Below are positions 23,301 to 35,861 of a DNA stretch of 64,000 bases, piece by piece. The translations under genes were made by a program, and so were the position numbers. The stretch covers positions 9,114,001 to 9,178,000 of the forward strand of contig NC_079884.1 of NCBI RefSeq assembly GCF_029227915.1, in the 5' to 3' direction. The notes below the pieces were generated by a model. That model saw nothing but the letters and a program-made list of their open reading frames with translations, was not told where the DNA came from and ran no database searches. Positions within the stretch are counted from its first letter, which is position 1, and each line of letters begins with the position of its first letter. Origin of the DNA: Hydractinia symbiolongicarpus. Its lineage: Eukaryota > Cnidaria > Hydrozoa > Anthoathecata > Hydractiniidae.

Positions 23301-26300
23301 ACAAATCTCCTTGGTTTTTCTAAGCGGAATGATAATCTTTCAAATCTTCCTAAGTGGTCAAGGTTTCTTCTACCTTCCCATAATTTTCCCTGAATGACAG
23401 AAAATCTGCAGCAAGCACAACAAAAAGAGTGACCTACTTTAGTTCATATTTAAGTGTTTCTTCTTTTTCACGAACTTGTTCTTCTCCTTCGCGTATGAGC
23501 GAGTTATTATCAGCACTCAACTTTGTGATGTTGTTTTTCAATACATTTACTTCATTTTTTGATGTGTCCACTTGGTCACTAAAACGCAAACGAGTTGTTA
23601 ATTTGCAAAATACTCGAATTAAAAGACGAAACGCATATTATGAAAGCGGATTAAGCAGTGAAAAAAAGATACAAACCTATAAATATATTTAGTCAGTTCA
23701 TGAACCAACAAATCTGCTTTTTCATCATAATCGCGAGATTCGAAACATTCTTCAAATATTTCAGTACTCTCATGACCCTCTATAATTCTCTTTAAAACAT
23801 CAGGACTCAACCCTCGCTGCAGAGGACTTGAAGTACGAGCCTCGTTCTCATTGTTAGCTAACCCACGTTCAATAGGGTTACTTCTATCTTCGCAAGTTAA
23901 CTTTTCGCGCAAACTTTGACACGTTGTTACAGACATCATTTACGACGTTAGCCGCAAAAGAAAAATAACATTTTGTCGAAAGCAATTAGATATCAGTAAA
24001 CTTAGTTTGCAACACATTTCTGTAGAAACTTTTATTTAATCAAAAAAGCCTCCGTCAAAATTGAATAAAACCAACCGAGAAGGGTGAGAATGGCAGCCCG
24101 TTTACACGCCGCAATGTTTTGTACAGCTGCTCTCGAGTTTCATTCAACTTTTCAATTCACTGTTAACAGGATGCTACAAAAATTCACGAAGTATAAGTAA
24201 TGTTTTTTCTTGGAGTTTTTTTTAAAGATGGTTATGCAGAATGAGTAAAAAAAAGAAAGCGTTTTATATCAATTTTACACATGGTGAAGTAAATTTTACC
24301 CATGGTAAAAATATTAATTCTTAACAAAAATGTTGCTTCAAAATTAATTTCGGCATGATTTTAACAAAAACTTTTTTACGCTTAAAAATTCATTAATTAT
24401 TTATAGTTCGGCACCGGTATTTTTTTTGCATGTAAAAAGGCGGTAAAAGGAACTACATTTTGGTTTGGTGATAAAAAAATTATATCCAACTTATTTGTTA
24501 CCGACTAAGTTTTCGCTTACAATTTCTAACAATTTTTTTATTCCTTTTTTATATTATTAGGAACCAAAAAGGCTCAAAAATTAAGGTGTAAAAATGTGAG
24601 ATATTTTCAGTTTACATTTTAAGTTGTAGCTGTTAAGTAAAGAAGAGAATTTGTTAAATTCGTTCGCTTATATTTTATATTTTATAACCTAACAGTACTT
24701 CCGCAATTTAGTCTTTAAAAGGGACTAAATTTCGCACGCGTGACTAATTTTTTTTTACCGAGTTCCAAATTCAACTTTTTTGAACAAAAAAGAGCCATGA
24801 AAAAATAGCGATTGAAAAAAAGGCGATAAAAAATAGCAATAAAAGCAACACTCACCGTAAATAGATGATTTCTTGTTTGTAAGTATAAAGTAGAGATTTG
24901 TGTATAGCTGAAAATAAGAAAATACAGTTTACGCCTGCTAAATCGAAAATTAACGAATCAGATTAAGCAGTGGAAAACACAAGAATCTAAAGACGAAAGG
25001 ACTTAAAAACTATAAAAATTTACTACAAAAAGATTTAAAAAACTTACTAACTTCCACTATAAAAAGTTTAAAAATCTACAATCTCCACTATAAAAAGTTT
25101 GAAAAAATCTCCGCTATAAAAAAATTGAAAAACTTACTATCTCCACTATCTGAAACTATTCGTTCAAACAATCGCGAAAGATGTTTCGTGCGAACTCTAC
25201 CGTCAGCGTCCGGTGTGAGCTCCTAAAATTTAAAAAACAAAATAACATTAAATAACATTGAAATAATAAACATTTGAGAAATAAATAAAAACAATATAGT
25301 TCAACATATCAAACCTTTAAAACTCCATGTACATTTTTGTTCTTCTTAAAATGTTCCTTCACTTTTGCAAGTTCGACAATCCTAGCAGAAAAAAGCAAAC
25401 AATAAAAGAGCTGAAAGTTACGTAGAAATACTATCGATGACATTACGTGTGAAGTACATACCCTGAATTATTTGGATCCAGTGAAGATAATATATCTAAA
25501 AGTAATACATGGCAGTAACAGTAACACTAAATCAGAAATACTAAATTCAGTGAATTGATAGATCTAAATTGATGACCTTTGTCAATTATACAAGCTGTTT
25601 TTAAACTAAATTTATTCATCGTAAAATAGAACATGACTATTATAGTAGAAAGGCAGAGTCAATTGAAAAATATTATGCAACACAAGAATTAAAGTCATAC
25701 CAATACTTATGCGTTTATTGACCTCACTTGATTGCTATAAAAAATATAACAAAATAAATATATAACAAAATAGGGACATATTGAATATTCTCTCTAGCTA
25801 AAGTAAATATCAGGACACCTTTCCTCTTGGTGATACAGGCATGCTACCATTTTCTTTTACTAATTCTTTTAAACTCTTCACTGATGAAATACTTTTGATA
25901 CTTTCAAGTCCCTCTTCCTCATCGCTTTCATCATCTGTTGCGGCTCCATTCTTTGATGAAAACAAACCATTAAAAAACTCGTCAAAACTCACTAAACCAT
26001 CACCATTGGTGTCTAGCTCAGAGAATAAAAGTTCAACTTCGTCATCGGCCATCTTTCCCATGCCGATGTGATCGCATACAGTGGAGAGCTGAAGCAGATT
26101 TAAGAAGCCGGATTCACCAACCGCTATATCATCCCAAACTTTCTGAAGTTCTTTCGCATCAGTTCCTGCTACCAGCTCTGTAAAAGTTTGTTTACATAAA
26201 TTCATGTCATTCACTTTTAGAGATTTTTACATAATGCTGGTCTACAATATTATAAGCACAAAATAGAAAAAGATAATAAACCATTTTGTGACTTTGCTAA

Positions 26301-28132
26301 TCACACATTATACCACACCTTGTGTATATGTTGACGCTAATGACTCAACAGTCCCACTTGCTTCGATTACAACTTCATCTTTAGATGGTAACCTCAATGT
26401 CTTATACTGTTCTCGTAATTTATTTGAGCGAGGATCGTTTGGGGTACTGGTCTTTCTCGTTGTAGGGAGTTTATGTGGCTAAATACGATGAATAGTGGTG
26501 TGTAAGACAGGTTATAGAAAAATTTTAAAAAAAACATAAGAGAACCACTTACTGTTTTCTCAGGACTTTTTCGCAAAAAGACACTGAAATCGTCATCGTG
26601 AGATTTTTCGTCTTTGAAATTCGTTGAGTACTTCAAAGTAGATTCACCTACAAAATCAATATGCTAGGTTCAACGAAACAGGTAAGGTGGTAATATTTTG
26701 ATAAAGCAACATGCTTTTCTGCAACTTTACTTCAAAGAAAGTAATAAATGGAAGGAAAAGATTGCACCACAAAAAAATGAAGAAAATAGGTCTTGGCGAG
26801 CATTTAAATATCTTTTTCAGCATTTTGCCATACTTCCATATTGTTTGCTTAGTACACCTCACGAAAAATTATTTTTTTATATCCACACAGGTCTTTTAAG
26901 TTATAAGTTTATAAGTGACAAGTTGGAAATTCCACCTTCATATGAGAATTTTTAATAATCATGGAGAAAAATAGATGTTTCGAATAAGGTTCTTTTAAGC
27001 AAAAAAAATCAATATAAGATCCAATATTAATCACACATTTAAAAAGGTTGCCTGGCATTAAAGCCTGCTTGAGGAACAAAAACTTTCCAAATTAGAAACT
27101 TAGTCGGGTAAAAGATCTGACTGGCTTTGTTTTGTTTAAAAATTTTATTAATGACTCTTTTCAAGGAAAAACAGAACTTTTAAAGAAATAAAGAATGGTA
27201 AAAAAAAGAAGTTTTACACATAAAAAACATAGTAAAATTAATAATATGAAACTATTGGAAGAAAAATAATGCAAACATATATTACCATAAGAGAAGTATA
27301 AAAGCAGGTTTAATAAAAAAAAACTACTTTAGGGCAAGATAAATGTAAAATAAATTACACTAAGATTTTTACCCTTTTATTGTAGAATTGTTAAGGTTTT
27401 ATAAAGAAGATTTTTAAACCATATAAGAAGAGGGATTTTATGGGGAAAGCATTATTTGAACTAGAAGGCTTTAAAAATTTTAACAAAAAAAAAAGAAATT
27501 TTTGAAACATTTAGTATGCAATGGAAGAAGATTTTATAACTGTTGCAATATATAGCATATAACATACACATATCTTGTTAAGATAAAATCAAACTTTACT
27601 TTAAAACCCATAAGAAACATACGAATTAAGTTGATTGGACGCAGCAAAAAAAGAAAATAGGGGCTCATGTATACAATCTAAAGCTTAAGTTTTAAAAAAA
27701 ATCACACCTTGTTCAAATTCTGACCAGTCTGATCGATCATCTTCTGTGGTATCGTCAAATGTGTCAATTGCTTTCGCAAGAACATTAACAAATGCTTCTC
27801 GAAATACTTCAAAAGTAACCTAAAAGTTAAAGATAAAAAACCCATGACTTGGTAAAATAAAGATCAATAATGGTACAAAAAAGTGTTTTAAAATAAATTG
27901 TTATTCGCTAAATTAGGAGTATACAGAAAATGAAATTAGAACTTAGTCTTACTGTTCCCTCCGTAAACTCATCACCAAGAACTTCAGTCAGCAGAGCAGG
28001 TACTTGGTCCCCAAGCTGTAATTTTTGTGAAAGATCAATCAACTCATTTCTTATTAGATAACCTTTGCCGTCAAAATCACAGCTATTGAACACTTCTTTC
28101 AGCTGCTGGGCATAGACATCATCCTCATCCAT
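17354..28132 (-). CDS. NIN: Ninein / ninein-like homologue, centrosomal EF-hand coiled-coil protein
   Basis: Ninein anchors microtubules at subdistal appendages of the mother centriole. Nineteen exons, minus strand: 28132-27953, 27819-27708, 26647-26553, 26478-26319, 26213-25819, 25734-25701, 25495-25462, 25381-25315, 25222-25138, 24907-24856, 22259-22178, 22092-21976, 21823-21734, 21661-21454, 21078-19046, 18930-18739, 18617-18447, 17812-17654, 17566-17354; 4,479 nt, 1,492 residues, phases consistent. EF-hand-like loops lie at about residues 19-30 (DFDGKGYLIRNE) and 250-261 (DTNGDGLVSFDE, canonical). A weaker EF-like region follows around 320-380. From about 400 to the end the protein is coiled coil, mostly from one 2,033-nt exon. 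The N-terminal pattern (LKEVFNSCDFDGKGYL) and C-terminal pattern (LYLENANLMKQI...LQRVISKL) resemble vertebrate ninein. NIN and NINL cannot be separated by eye. The small exons 6, 7 and 11 rest on phase and splice signals only. Confidence 0.88.
22864..23939 (-). CDS. Nested small coiled-coil protein, 195 residues
   Basis: This three-exon gene lies inside ninein intron 10 on the same strand. Exons: 23939-23677, 23578-23438, 23047-22864; 588 nt with consistent phases and consensus donors (GTTTGT, GTAGGT). An in-frame TAA directly precedes the ATG, so the frame opens here and is not an unspliced ninein exon. The product has a Ser/Asn/Glu-rich N-terminus, a compact segment SPDVLKRIIEGHESTEIFEE (about residues 45-64), then a coiled coil from about residue 90 to 190, rich in Gln, Glu and Lys (MQQREAMLQKHQQQNQLLDK). 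No membrane segment or signal peptide. I do not recognise the family; the coiled coil makes a cytoskeletal role plausible but unproven. It could also be an alternative transcript of the ninein locus. Confidence 0.65.
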
Positions 28133-30699
28133 CTACATCCTCATTTTTACCCAACAAGATTTATAATTTTTAATATTTACTGTTTTTACACCTGTGTAAA
28201 AATTATAATAATAAGATTTCACTCGGTGCAAAAGATTTAGAAAACAAATCTATATACAAGACTAAAAACAAAACAGTAATTAAAAAATCATAAGCTCACA
28301 CAGGGAAAATAAGTTTACATTTTATTAACTCCAACATTGTAAATATTTAATCTCTGCAAAAAATACAGAAAAAGAAAAAAAATGTTTTCTTATTGAAATC
28401 ACTGTGATTTATTGCAATAAAAATAGCTGTCTACCTGCATTTTTATTTTACACACATACGCTATTCTTTTATATGGAAGAAAAGGAAAGCACAGATTGCA
28501 TTGAAAAAGCATATATTAAGTTTTTTCTTTTATCCCATGTTAAATCTATATGTAAAACAATTAATAAACACCCCTTCAATAAATCACCCTTGAATAAACA
28601 CACCCTACAAAAAAACAATACAAAGGAAATCAAGCAATATTGATATCAATGCATAACCATTGAAAACTTTCGTTTTCTCCTTATAATTATACTTCAAACT
28701 TAACAGTTTTCTTTGATTGCAAAAAATGCCTTTTGACTGCAGCATGTCTAAAAAGAATTTGTTGACTAGAGACTGCTATTTCTCTTAAGCACAAGCAAAA
28801 CCTTTTGGCAACTAGTTAAAAGCAGGTTCTAAGTCAAGGCATTGACCAATACTTTATTTATATTAGACAATGTGCATATTTTACATGCCTAGCCTGACAT
28901 ATCAAGGATATACCCTGTCTATTTTTTTCATAAGGGGCCAGTTAGGGTTGGTTCTAATAGACATCTTCCTGAAACATTCACTTTTGTAGTTCTGTAAAAG
29001 AAATGTAAAATGTGATAGATGATAGACAAAAACAACAACACTACAAAAGAGAATTTTGAAGATTCTTGTAAATATCATATACCTTACAAGCAAACACACA
29101 ATGAAGGTTGTACTTTACCAGTTTTGAGGTGATGAATATTTAGAAAGTTGTTGTTTTAAATTTTATTTTCTACATACTGAGCATATGCTGTAGAAATAAC
29201 TAATCACAATTACGATTTACACTATAACTATCTGACGATTTACTTGCCCTTACGTAGGAATAACTTGAGGAAACATGAAAACTGTGATCCCCCAGGGTTC
29301 TGAAGGTTTTCTAACTACCCTCAAAACAAATTGCCCCCCAAAGTTTAAAGGCGCACAATCACCCTTATTGCAAAAAAATATCATGTACATTTTCTGATTT
29401 TTTTAAAGTCCAGGACAAGTTATGACCATCCTAAAAATTTAAAGATCTAAAAGTTGCTAGAACTGGAAATACTGGTACTTTAATTTCTTATATTTCGCCA
29501 TATTTAACGACTTCTTTGATCCCCCTCAGCCAAGTACTGGGTTATCGCAAAAAAAAAGGGTTTGCGTTTTATGAGCACAAAGGCGGAGTTGGCTAAATTG
29601 CTTTTTGGAAATAAATCAAGGGGTAAAACAAAGCAACAAAAAGGAATCGTATATATATCTTTTTACCTTTTGGCCACTAATTATGATAATTAATGTTTAT
29701 CATGTGCTATTCCAATTATTAAAATGTATGACCAGGGTTCCATAATTATGGCCAATTTTTCAATCAGGGAAGAGTAGGCAATAGAGTAGGGAGAGATAAA
29801 GAACTACAATATATATAAGAAAAATTCCAAAAACAAAATGTACAGACAATAGTTTCCCCATAAGAAAGCGACTAACTGCATGAACAAATGACCACCATCA
29901 AAAAGTAAGCCTAGGCAAGGCTGTTTGTTATAAACAAAATCAAGGTAACTGGGTGCTGTAAAGAAGCCTGGTTTCAGTAAGTTAAAACATTTAATACATA
30001 GAGAATAACCCGGAAATTTGATTGCTTATTCATAGTCAGAAATCTGTTGATATATTTATAAAAAGCATTACGATGGAAATGCAGCTAAATATTATTCTCC
30101 CTCATTGATTAAATTTTGGGTGATGCCAGTGGTCAATTTGACTGTGCTTTTATGATTGAGTGAATGGTGGAATGAATTGCAATGGGGTCTCTGCGAATGT
30201 GAGCTTGCTATTTCAGTAAAACATTTGAACATGTTCTGATTTTTAGTTTTCAATAAAAATGTTTAGGATAATGTTTTCTGATGATATCTCTTAGTTTTTA
30301 CAATAAAATAGGGACCTCAAAAAAATTTGCCGACAAGATGGCCACATGTCCAATACACTCATCATAGTGCCATGTTTTTCCTGCTTTGTCCCAAGAAGAT
30401 GTGTGTGGGTGTGCAAGAATGGAGGTAACGAAAACATCAGTGTAGAAAAAACATGGATACTACAGCGAAAAAGAGGAAGCGATCAACAACTGCTGTTTTA
30501 TAGGATGCACGAACAGCCAATATTCCTTGGAAAAATGGAGACTGAGTGTTCGATTTAGAAGGGCTTATTTCATAACTTGTGCTTGTGCAAAGTATTGAAC
30601 TGTGATTCCATGCATTCATGGTCCATATAGCTATTTAGCTATATATAATTATTTGTGGGGACAAACTTCGAAATTTTCTACCTTACCTACAAAAATGCA
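28133..30699. other. Intergenic upstream region of ninein
   Basis: AT-rich DNA upstream of the ninein start. It contains a SINE fragment (28866-28965) and otherwise only short, unsupported open frames such as 30346-30558. Reading out from the ninein ATG, an AG directly precedes the start codon, which may mark a 5'-UTR intron acceptor. Confidence 0.4.
28866..28965 (-). mobile_element. SINE 3' fragment
   Basis: The block TGTGCATATTTTACATG, then CCTAGCCT, GGATATACCCTGTCTAT and GGGGCCA matches the 3' part of the SINE at 38466-38819 in the same (minus) orientation. The tRNA-like head is missing. Confidence 0.7.
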
Positions 30700-31880
30700 A
30701 ATTTGATACGAGCATATATACAAGGAGGCGACTTGCCGAAAACGCCATATCTGTTAGGGCGTCTCCGGGCGTTTTTTCGGGGTTTTTTCAAGGTTTTCGT
30801 CTGAATCGGCCGGAAAAGTCTAGGCCTGTTCCGAAACCGCTGGAACTGACCCAAAATGTAATGCGCGCGAGGCTCATTGTTCTCATTTAAATTTTATCAT
30901 GAATAAGGAAGGTACTATTTTGTCGTTGTACTCTCAGTTTATTTTTTGTGGGATTATGTTATATTTATCAAATAAATGATATAAAAAACAGTTTTTTTCA
31001 CTGTTGAATATATGACTATTAGTCTATTGTTATGTTTATATTTGGTATTGGGTACCTTTATCATGCCATTTTGTGCCGATATGCAAATAATGCGCTATAG
31101 TGGCCCGGTAGCTGTACTGTAAAGTATCTAAGGACTTCGTTAATACACAGAAGACAGACATTTATGTTAATATAAATATATGCGTTCTTAACTAATCCTC
31201 AGTCATAACCAGAGATTTAAGTCTAACCTCCAATACCACTGCATTAAAAGAATAAATTATACATCATGGTGATAAATGTTTAAAAAAATGTTGTTTCGGT
31301 TTCTCCAGGCAAAATTTTAAGTTTTTTTTAAAACGCCGGAAGTCGTCCAACAGTCCCATGGTTTTTGTGGCATTTCCAGTGAGTCAGCACCCTCGTGCAA
31401 AAAGGGTGCTAATAAACCGCAAATGCCCGCATATATACAGGCAAGTTCGGGCGACTTTTCAAATTAAATTGATGGTAATCCGCTGAAACCGCTCGCACTT
31501 TCCTGAACTCGCCCGGAACATTCCCGAAAATGCAACACCTTGTAACACAAACATTGCGGACAACATTTGAAAGAATGCGCTTAAAGAAAAGGAGTCAATA
31601 AGTTTATATATAAGTTATTTATCAAGTAAATCTTATCAAAAATCATAAAAACAGTTCTTTTAAGCACTTTGCTACCACATAGTTAGTTCATTTTAATTTT
31701 TATACTTTTTTAAATATTTCTTGGAGAGTCATTTGTTGTAAATCTTTTTTTTTTCGGGCATTGTTCGGGATTATGCAGGTTTTTTCGGGCAAATATCTGA
31801 ATTTTTTTTAAAACGCTGAACTCGCCCGAAAATGCCTGCACTTTTTACGGCGTATGTGGCTTATCGGCACACTCGTCTCA
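30700..31880. repeat. GC-richer repeat with TTTTTTCGGGC motifs
   Basis: Within AT-rich surroundings this 1.2-kb segment repeats TTTTTTCGGG and GCGGCC/CCCGAAAA-type strings in both orientations: near 30760-30830, 31320-31450, 31480-31530 and 31750-31860. The distribution suggests an element with partly inverted ends (ACGAGCA near 30706 and ACTCGT near 31870), but I cannot define termini. No protein is visible. Confidence 0.4.
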
Positions 31881-32496
31881 TAATGAAATAGCTAGCTAAT
31901 TTCTTTATTACAGTCAGATAAGTCAATATGGTTAAAAATGACTGACTATTTATAGCTAGCTATAACTAGGCTAGCTGGCTAGCTAAACGTTGAGTTTATG
32001 ACATTTCTCTTGTCTATTCCCTGACATTTATATTAGAATATTTTAAAAATCTGACAATTGCTGACTTTCCTATTAAAAGTTAACATTCATAAAAACAAAT
32101 CTACAGTAACTTCGCTTCCACATGTGTTTGAACTTTTGGAATCTCTATGTGCAGCTTTACGTTTTGTTTACACTCCACTTTTGATCTGATTTACCAAACT
32201 AATTTTCCACACAATAATAAACAAAACCTGCTATAGATTTGATCGCGTTTTCCCTGGGTAGGCGAGTACAAATAAAATAAAAGTCAGGTCCCGTAACCCT
32301 GTACCAATCCGTTCAAATATGCGTCGGGAGACGACGTGCTTTTGAAAATAGCCTTTTCAATCGTCAGGAAGACATGAAAATATCATATTTTCATTTCTGT
32401 TGTAAAGAGTAAGGAACTTGAGTTGAGATGTTTAGGTCAGGTTCTAAATGTATGATATCTGCGAATTTTTGAATTGAATATATATTAGTTTTTAAA

Positions 32497-32954
32497 GCCA
32501 TGAATCACATTGTTCCTGATTACCATGCGCTTAAAATTCCTTTTGACAAAAAACTGCCACAACCATCAAACAAGAGGAGCTTCAAAAAACAGGTTCACAC
32601 TTCCCTTGGTCAACACGGAATTTGGCAAAAAAGCCTTCCCATTTAGAGCTGCAAAAGTGTGGAATAATCTTCCAGACCAAGTGACCTGTGGTGAAAGTCT
32701 GCTTTCGTTTAAGACTTCCATCTTCAATGTATTTGGCAAACTCTAATGGAGATCACTTTTTAATTTTTTAATTTTTGTTTTTTATTCTTTTTCTTTTCAA
32801 TTTTCACAGATTATAAATGTTACTATGTTTGATTGAGCTGAGGCAGTCTAAGGTTTATCATTTTTTGTTTCTTTTTTGTTCTAGTGGCCCCCAGTGGAAA
32901 CAATCCACTCACTATAGGTTTTTGTGACTTTATTATGATTATTATTATTTTAAT
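32497..32954 (+). mobile_element. LINE 3' end, short 5'-truncated copy
   Basis: This copy is nearly identical to 37618-38052 of the larger LINE, covering the last 80 codons of the reverse transcriptase ORF (KNRFTLPLVNTEFGKKAFPF) and the 3' UTR up to the TTATTA tail. The close match indicates recent retrotransposition. The immediate 3' end differs: the larger copy has an extra GGGCTAGCCACTTTGAA segment before its tail. The open frame 32510-32746 is the truncated ORF end, not a gene. Confidence 0.9.
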
Positions 32955-33227
32955 CTTCCTTACACTGCGCGCTTAATATCAACATTTGTTATAGACATGT
33001 ATTTAGAGTCGTCAGTTGCATTTTTCTGAATAATTTTCCTTCATAAATTGATCTGTTTGATACTGTCAACATACACTGGAAAACACCAGTGAAGTTTCGT
33101 GCATTTATTCTTCTTATTTGTTGAAAATTATAATTCTTAAGGTAGGGAATAAGAACACTTACTATGACAATGACGTTTTTTTTTTCTTTGATTTTAAATC
33201 AATAACAAATAAGAAGTGATTAACAAG

Positions 33228-34432
33228 GTCATTGTTGTAAAAATGGGTCCAAAGCAATTTTTCTCGATAGATTGTCTATTATTCCAGACTCTTTCCAACC
33301 ATTTAAGATAATTTCGGGTTTACTTCTTGCGTAGTCATAGTATTTGACAATCCACTTCGCATGGATTGTTTTTAACACAGAGACACGCACATTTACATGG
33401 ATTGATTTCATCGCTTCGTTTTCCGCAAAAAAATCTTTGCAGCTCTTGTTAACTGTAAGATCGAGTGATTGAAAGAAATTTCTCCAGTTGTTTGGAGCAG
33501 AAACCATTTTACCATTTGAATCTTTGACAGCTTTATTGACTGCGTCGGTCCATTAACCTTTGAAGACATCACATATGAGCAACCAAGGCTTATCTGGAAC
33601 ATTTAGTTCTTCTCGCTTTCGTTTGATGTAAGGAATGAGAATCTACTTCACCATTTCGATATAGTATTTTTATCAGCCCAGTTGATCGGTGTTTGTGTAA
33701 CGTGAAATGTTTCTGGGAAATTGTATTTGGGCCGACAACGTGGGTCTTGCCTTCGTATATCAGCTGAATAGGTGAAAAATTACCTGCCATAGTTATTGCA
33801 AAGTTACCTGTAATCTGGCGATAGTCAGACATCCCTAGCACAGAAACTCTGGAACTTCCTTTTTTTTCAAGAGTGTACTTGCTAATAAGTACAAAAGGAA
33901 GAGGTGTTTGATCGATATTGATAATCATGTCAGCTGGAATTGAATGAGCCTGTACTATTCCAATCCAATCTCTTTTATATAATAAGGTGCAATCAAAGGC
34001 TTAGCTGCCGTTGCTTTTCTTTTGACATAGCCAAGTCGTTTCGAAACGGATTCACACCACCTAAATCTTAATGTAATTGACCCACCATTCTTTTTCAATA
34101 ATGTTCTACCATTAGCTACGATAATCCCCGTTGCAACACCGATGATGATGTTGTAGTTGATGACAGCTTATTTACCTAATCATTACCATTACCTTATGAT
34201 CAATTTTCTCAGGAAGTAAAGTCGGACGTCCTCGTTTTTTCATTGACACTGCTTCCAAATCTGTGTTAGGATTTTTATTTGGAGTTTCTTTAAAAGATTT
34301 TACAAATCCTCTCTCCGTCGATTCTGACAATTTGTATTTGAGAGGCGTTGGTCGTTTATCGTGAACTGTTGAAACCAAAGTTGGGGCGAAACCTGGAAAT
34401 TCATCAAGAATTCGCCAATATTCGTGACCCAT
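33228..34432 (-). pseudogene. Decayed Tigger/pogo-like DDE transposase
   Basis: Minus-strand fragments in several frames together follow a pogo/Tigger transposase of the Tc1/mariner superfamily. The N-terminal part has KKRGRPTLLPEKID (34432-34172). The DDE core shows INIDQTPLPFVLISKYTLEK with the first catalytic Asp, followed by ITGNFAITMAGNFSPIQLIY (33928-33590). The C-terminal part shows NNWRNFFQSLDLTVNKSCKD and WKESGIIDNL (33507-33229). Stops near 33980 and 33555 and several frameshifts make it a pseudogene. Terminal inverted repeats were not found. Confidence 0.8.
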
Positions 34433-34594
34433 TCGCTATGCCATTAGGTGCGAAAAAAGCTGACTGATCATGAAATAATTGAACATATTCCTCGAGAAAT
34501 CAGCCGTTTTTGCCATTATTTTATAAATTATGGTGGAAAATTGGAAGCTCGTGTTACCTGCACGAACTACAGACAATCCCCAATTCGAAGGTAG

Positions 34595-34831
34595 TACATA
34601 GAACGGGACAAAATCGTCACGCAAGAAAAACAGAATGAAGAAACTGATTTTGATGTTGAGTATGTTCCTGAATCAGAAATTGGAGCGGATCAACCAGCGA
34701 AAGATGATGAAGCACAAGAACAAGAAGTAATATCAGAGACTCAGACACAGGTTATTTCTAAAACTCAGGATGTTGGTAATACTCCGATAATTCCAGAGAC
34801 ACAAAATATAGATATTATAGTTCTTCACTGA
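34595..34831 (+). other. Acidic Gln/Glu-rich open frame, 78 codons
   Basis: A plus-strand frame without a start ATG runs from just after a TAG to a TGA. It is rich in Glu, Asp, Gln and Thr, with a repeated PE[ST] pattern (VPESEIGADQPAKDDEAQEQ near the middle, and a later QTQVISKTQD part). The composition differs from random AT-rich translation. It lies next to the pogo-like pseudogene on the opposite strand. It may be a transposon- or host-derived fragment; no function is suggested. Confidence 0.3.
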
Positions 34832-35387
34832 TCTTCGCATATGTATGATTTATAACACAACATCAAAAAGAATGCATTTTTTGTCTAGAAATTGCTTCTT
34901 CGTGTTAATAGGTTTTCCCTGTCTACTAGGCTACCTTAAAAAGATGGTTTTGACCAAGATTTTTTCTAAGATATTCAACATTTTTAGACTTTTTTGAGTC
35001 CATAATAGAAATTTCATTATTTCGCTCACCGATTAATTTTCGTGCACCCTAGTGCGCGATAATAGGCCTTTTTTCCGCCCTTTTTATTTTCGCGCAGGCC
35101 AAGCACGCGAAAATAAATCGTGTGCGAAAATAAGGAAACTGCTGTGGGCACGAGGCTGTAACATATCATCAACCTTGTCCTCAGGTCATCTTTTATCTTT
35201 TCTGACATCGCCGTCTCGGTTATAAAAAAGAGACAACGGGCGCCGGGAACGAGGTTGGTCTCAAGCAAAAGTAACTTAGTTATTGAAGTTAGTTACTAAA
35301 ATAACTTTTAGATATTAAAAGTTATTGTTGTCATTATCAAAGTGTTACAGAAATTGGTTGAATAAAACGAAAAGATTTAAAGAACTA

Positions 35388-35447
35388 CCAATCTCGTTCC
35401 CAGGGTTTTTTGTCTCTCATCAGCGCTGGTCCTGGGAACGAAATTGG
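35388..35447. repeat. Short inverted repeat, AACGAGATT/AATCTCGTT type
   Basis: CCAATCTCGTTCCCAGG at the left is matched by CCTGGGAACGAAATTGG at the right, giving 17-bp arms with one mismatch and a 26-bp loop. It looks like a small fold-back element end pair. Confidence 0.55.
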
Positions 35448-35742
35448 AGCATCACTTCTTGTAATAAAAACAATAGAAGGAGGATGCTCCCCCAGCCAAT
35501 ATACCGTAGGTTTACAGATCTGATTCAAAAGATTTTAAACTAAAGATGACATTAGTGGAATATATCGAAACATATAAAAGAAAGATGCGTAGTTTTCTCG
35601 AAATTCTTTCAAAAAAAGTTTATTCGAAATCCAACTTAATGCAAAATAAGATAAATAAAAAAGGACCAGCCATCTTTCCCAAACTATAAAAATCTTTAGC
35701 GTTATTATAATGTCATAGATTCTATAAATATGGAATTGCGTA

Positions 35743-35861
35743 TCTTAAGGCAATCTCGTCACCGAGGCTTCTTTTTCGCTTTCTGATATGTGGCTGCGCT
35801 GCGCCTGCACTCATATCCAGAAAGCGAAAAAGAAGGTCTGGGAATGAGATAGCATCTTAAG
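35743..35861. mobile_element. 119-bp fold-back element
   Basis: The arms CTTCTTTTTCGCTTTCTG (left) and CAGAAAGCGAAAAAGAAG (right) pair perfectly over 18 bp. Pairing extends with mismatches to the outer CTTAAG / CTTAAG ends, around a GC-rich loop. No protein. Confidence 0.7.
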
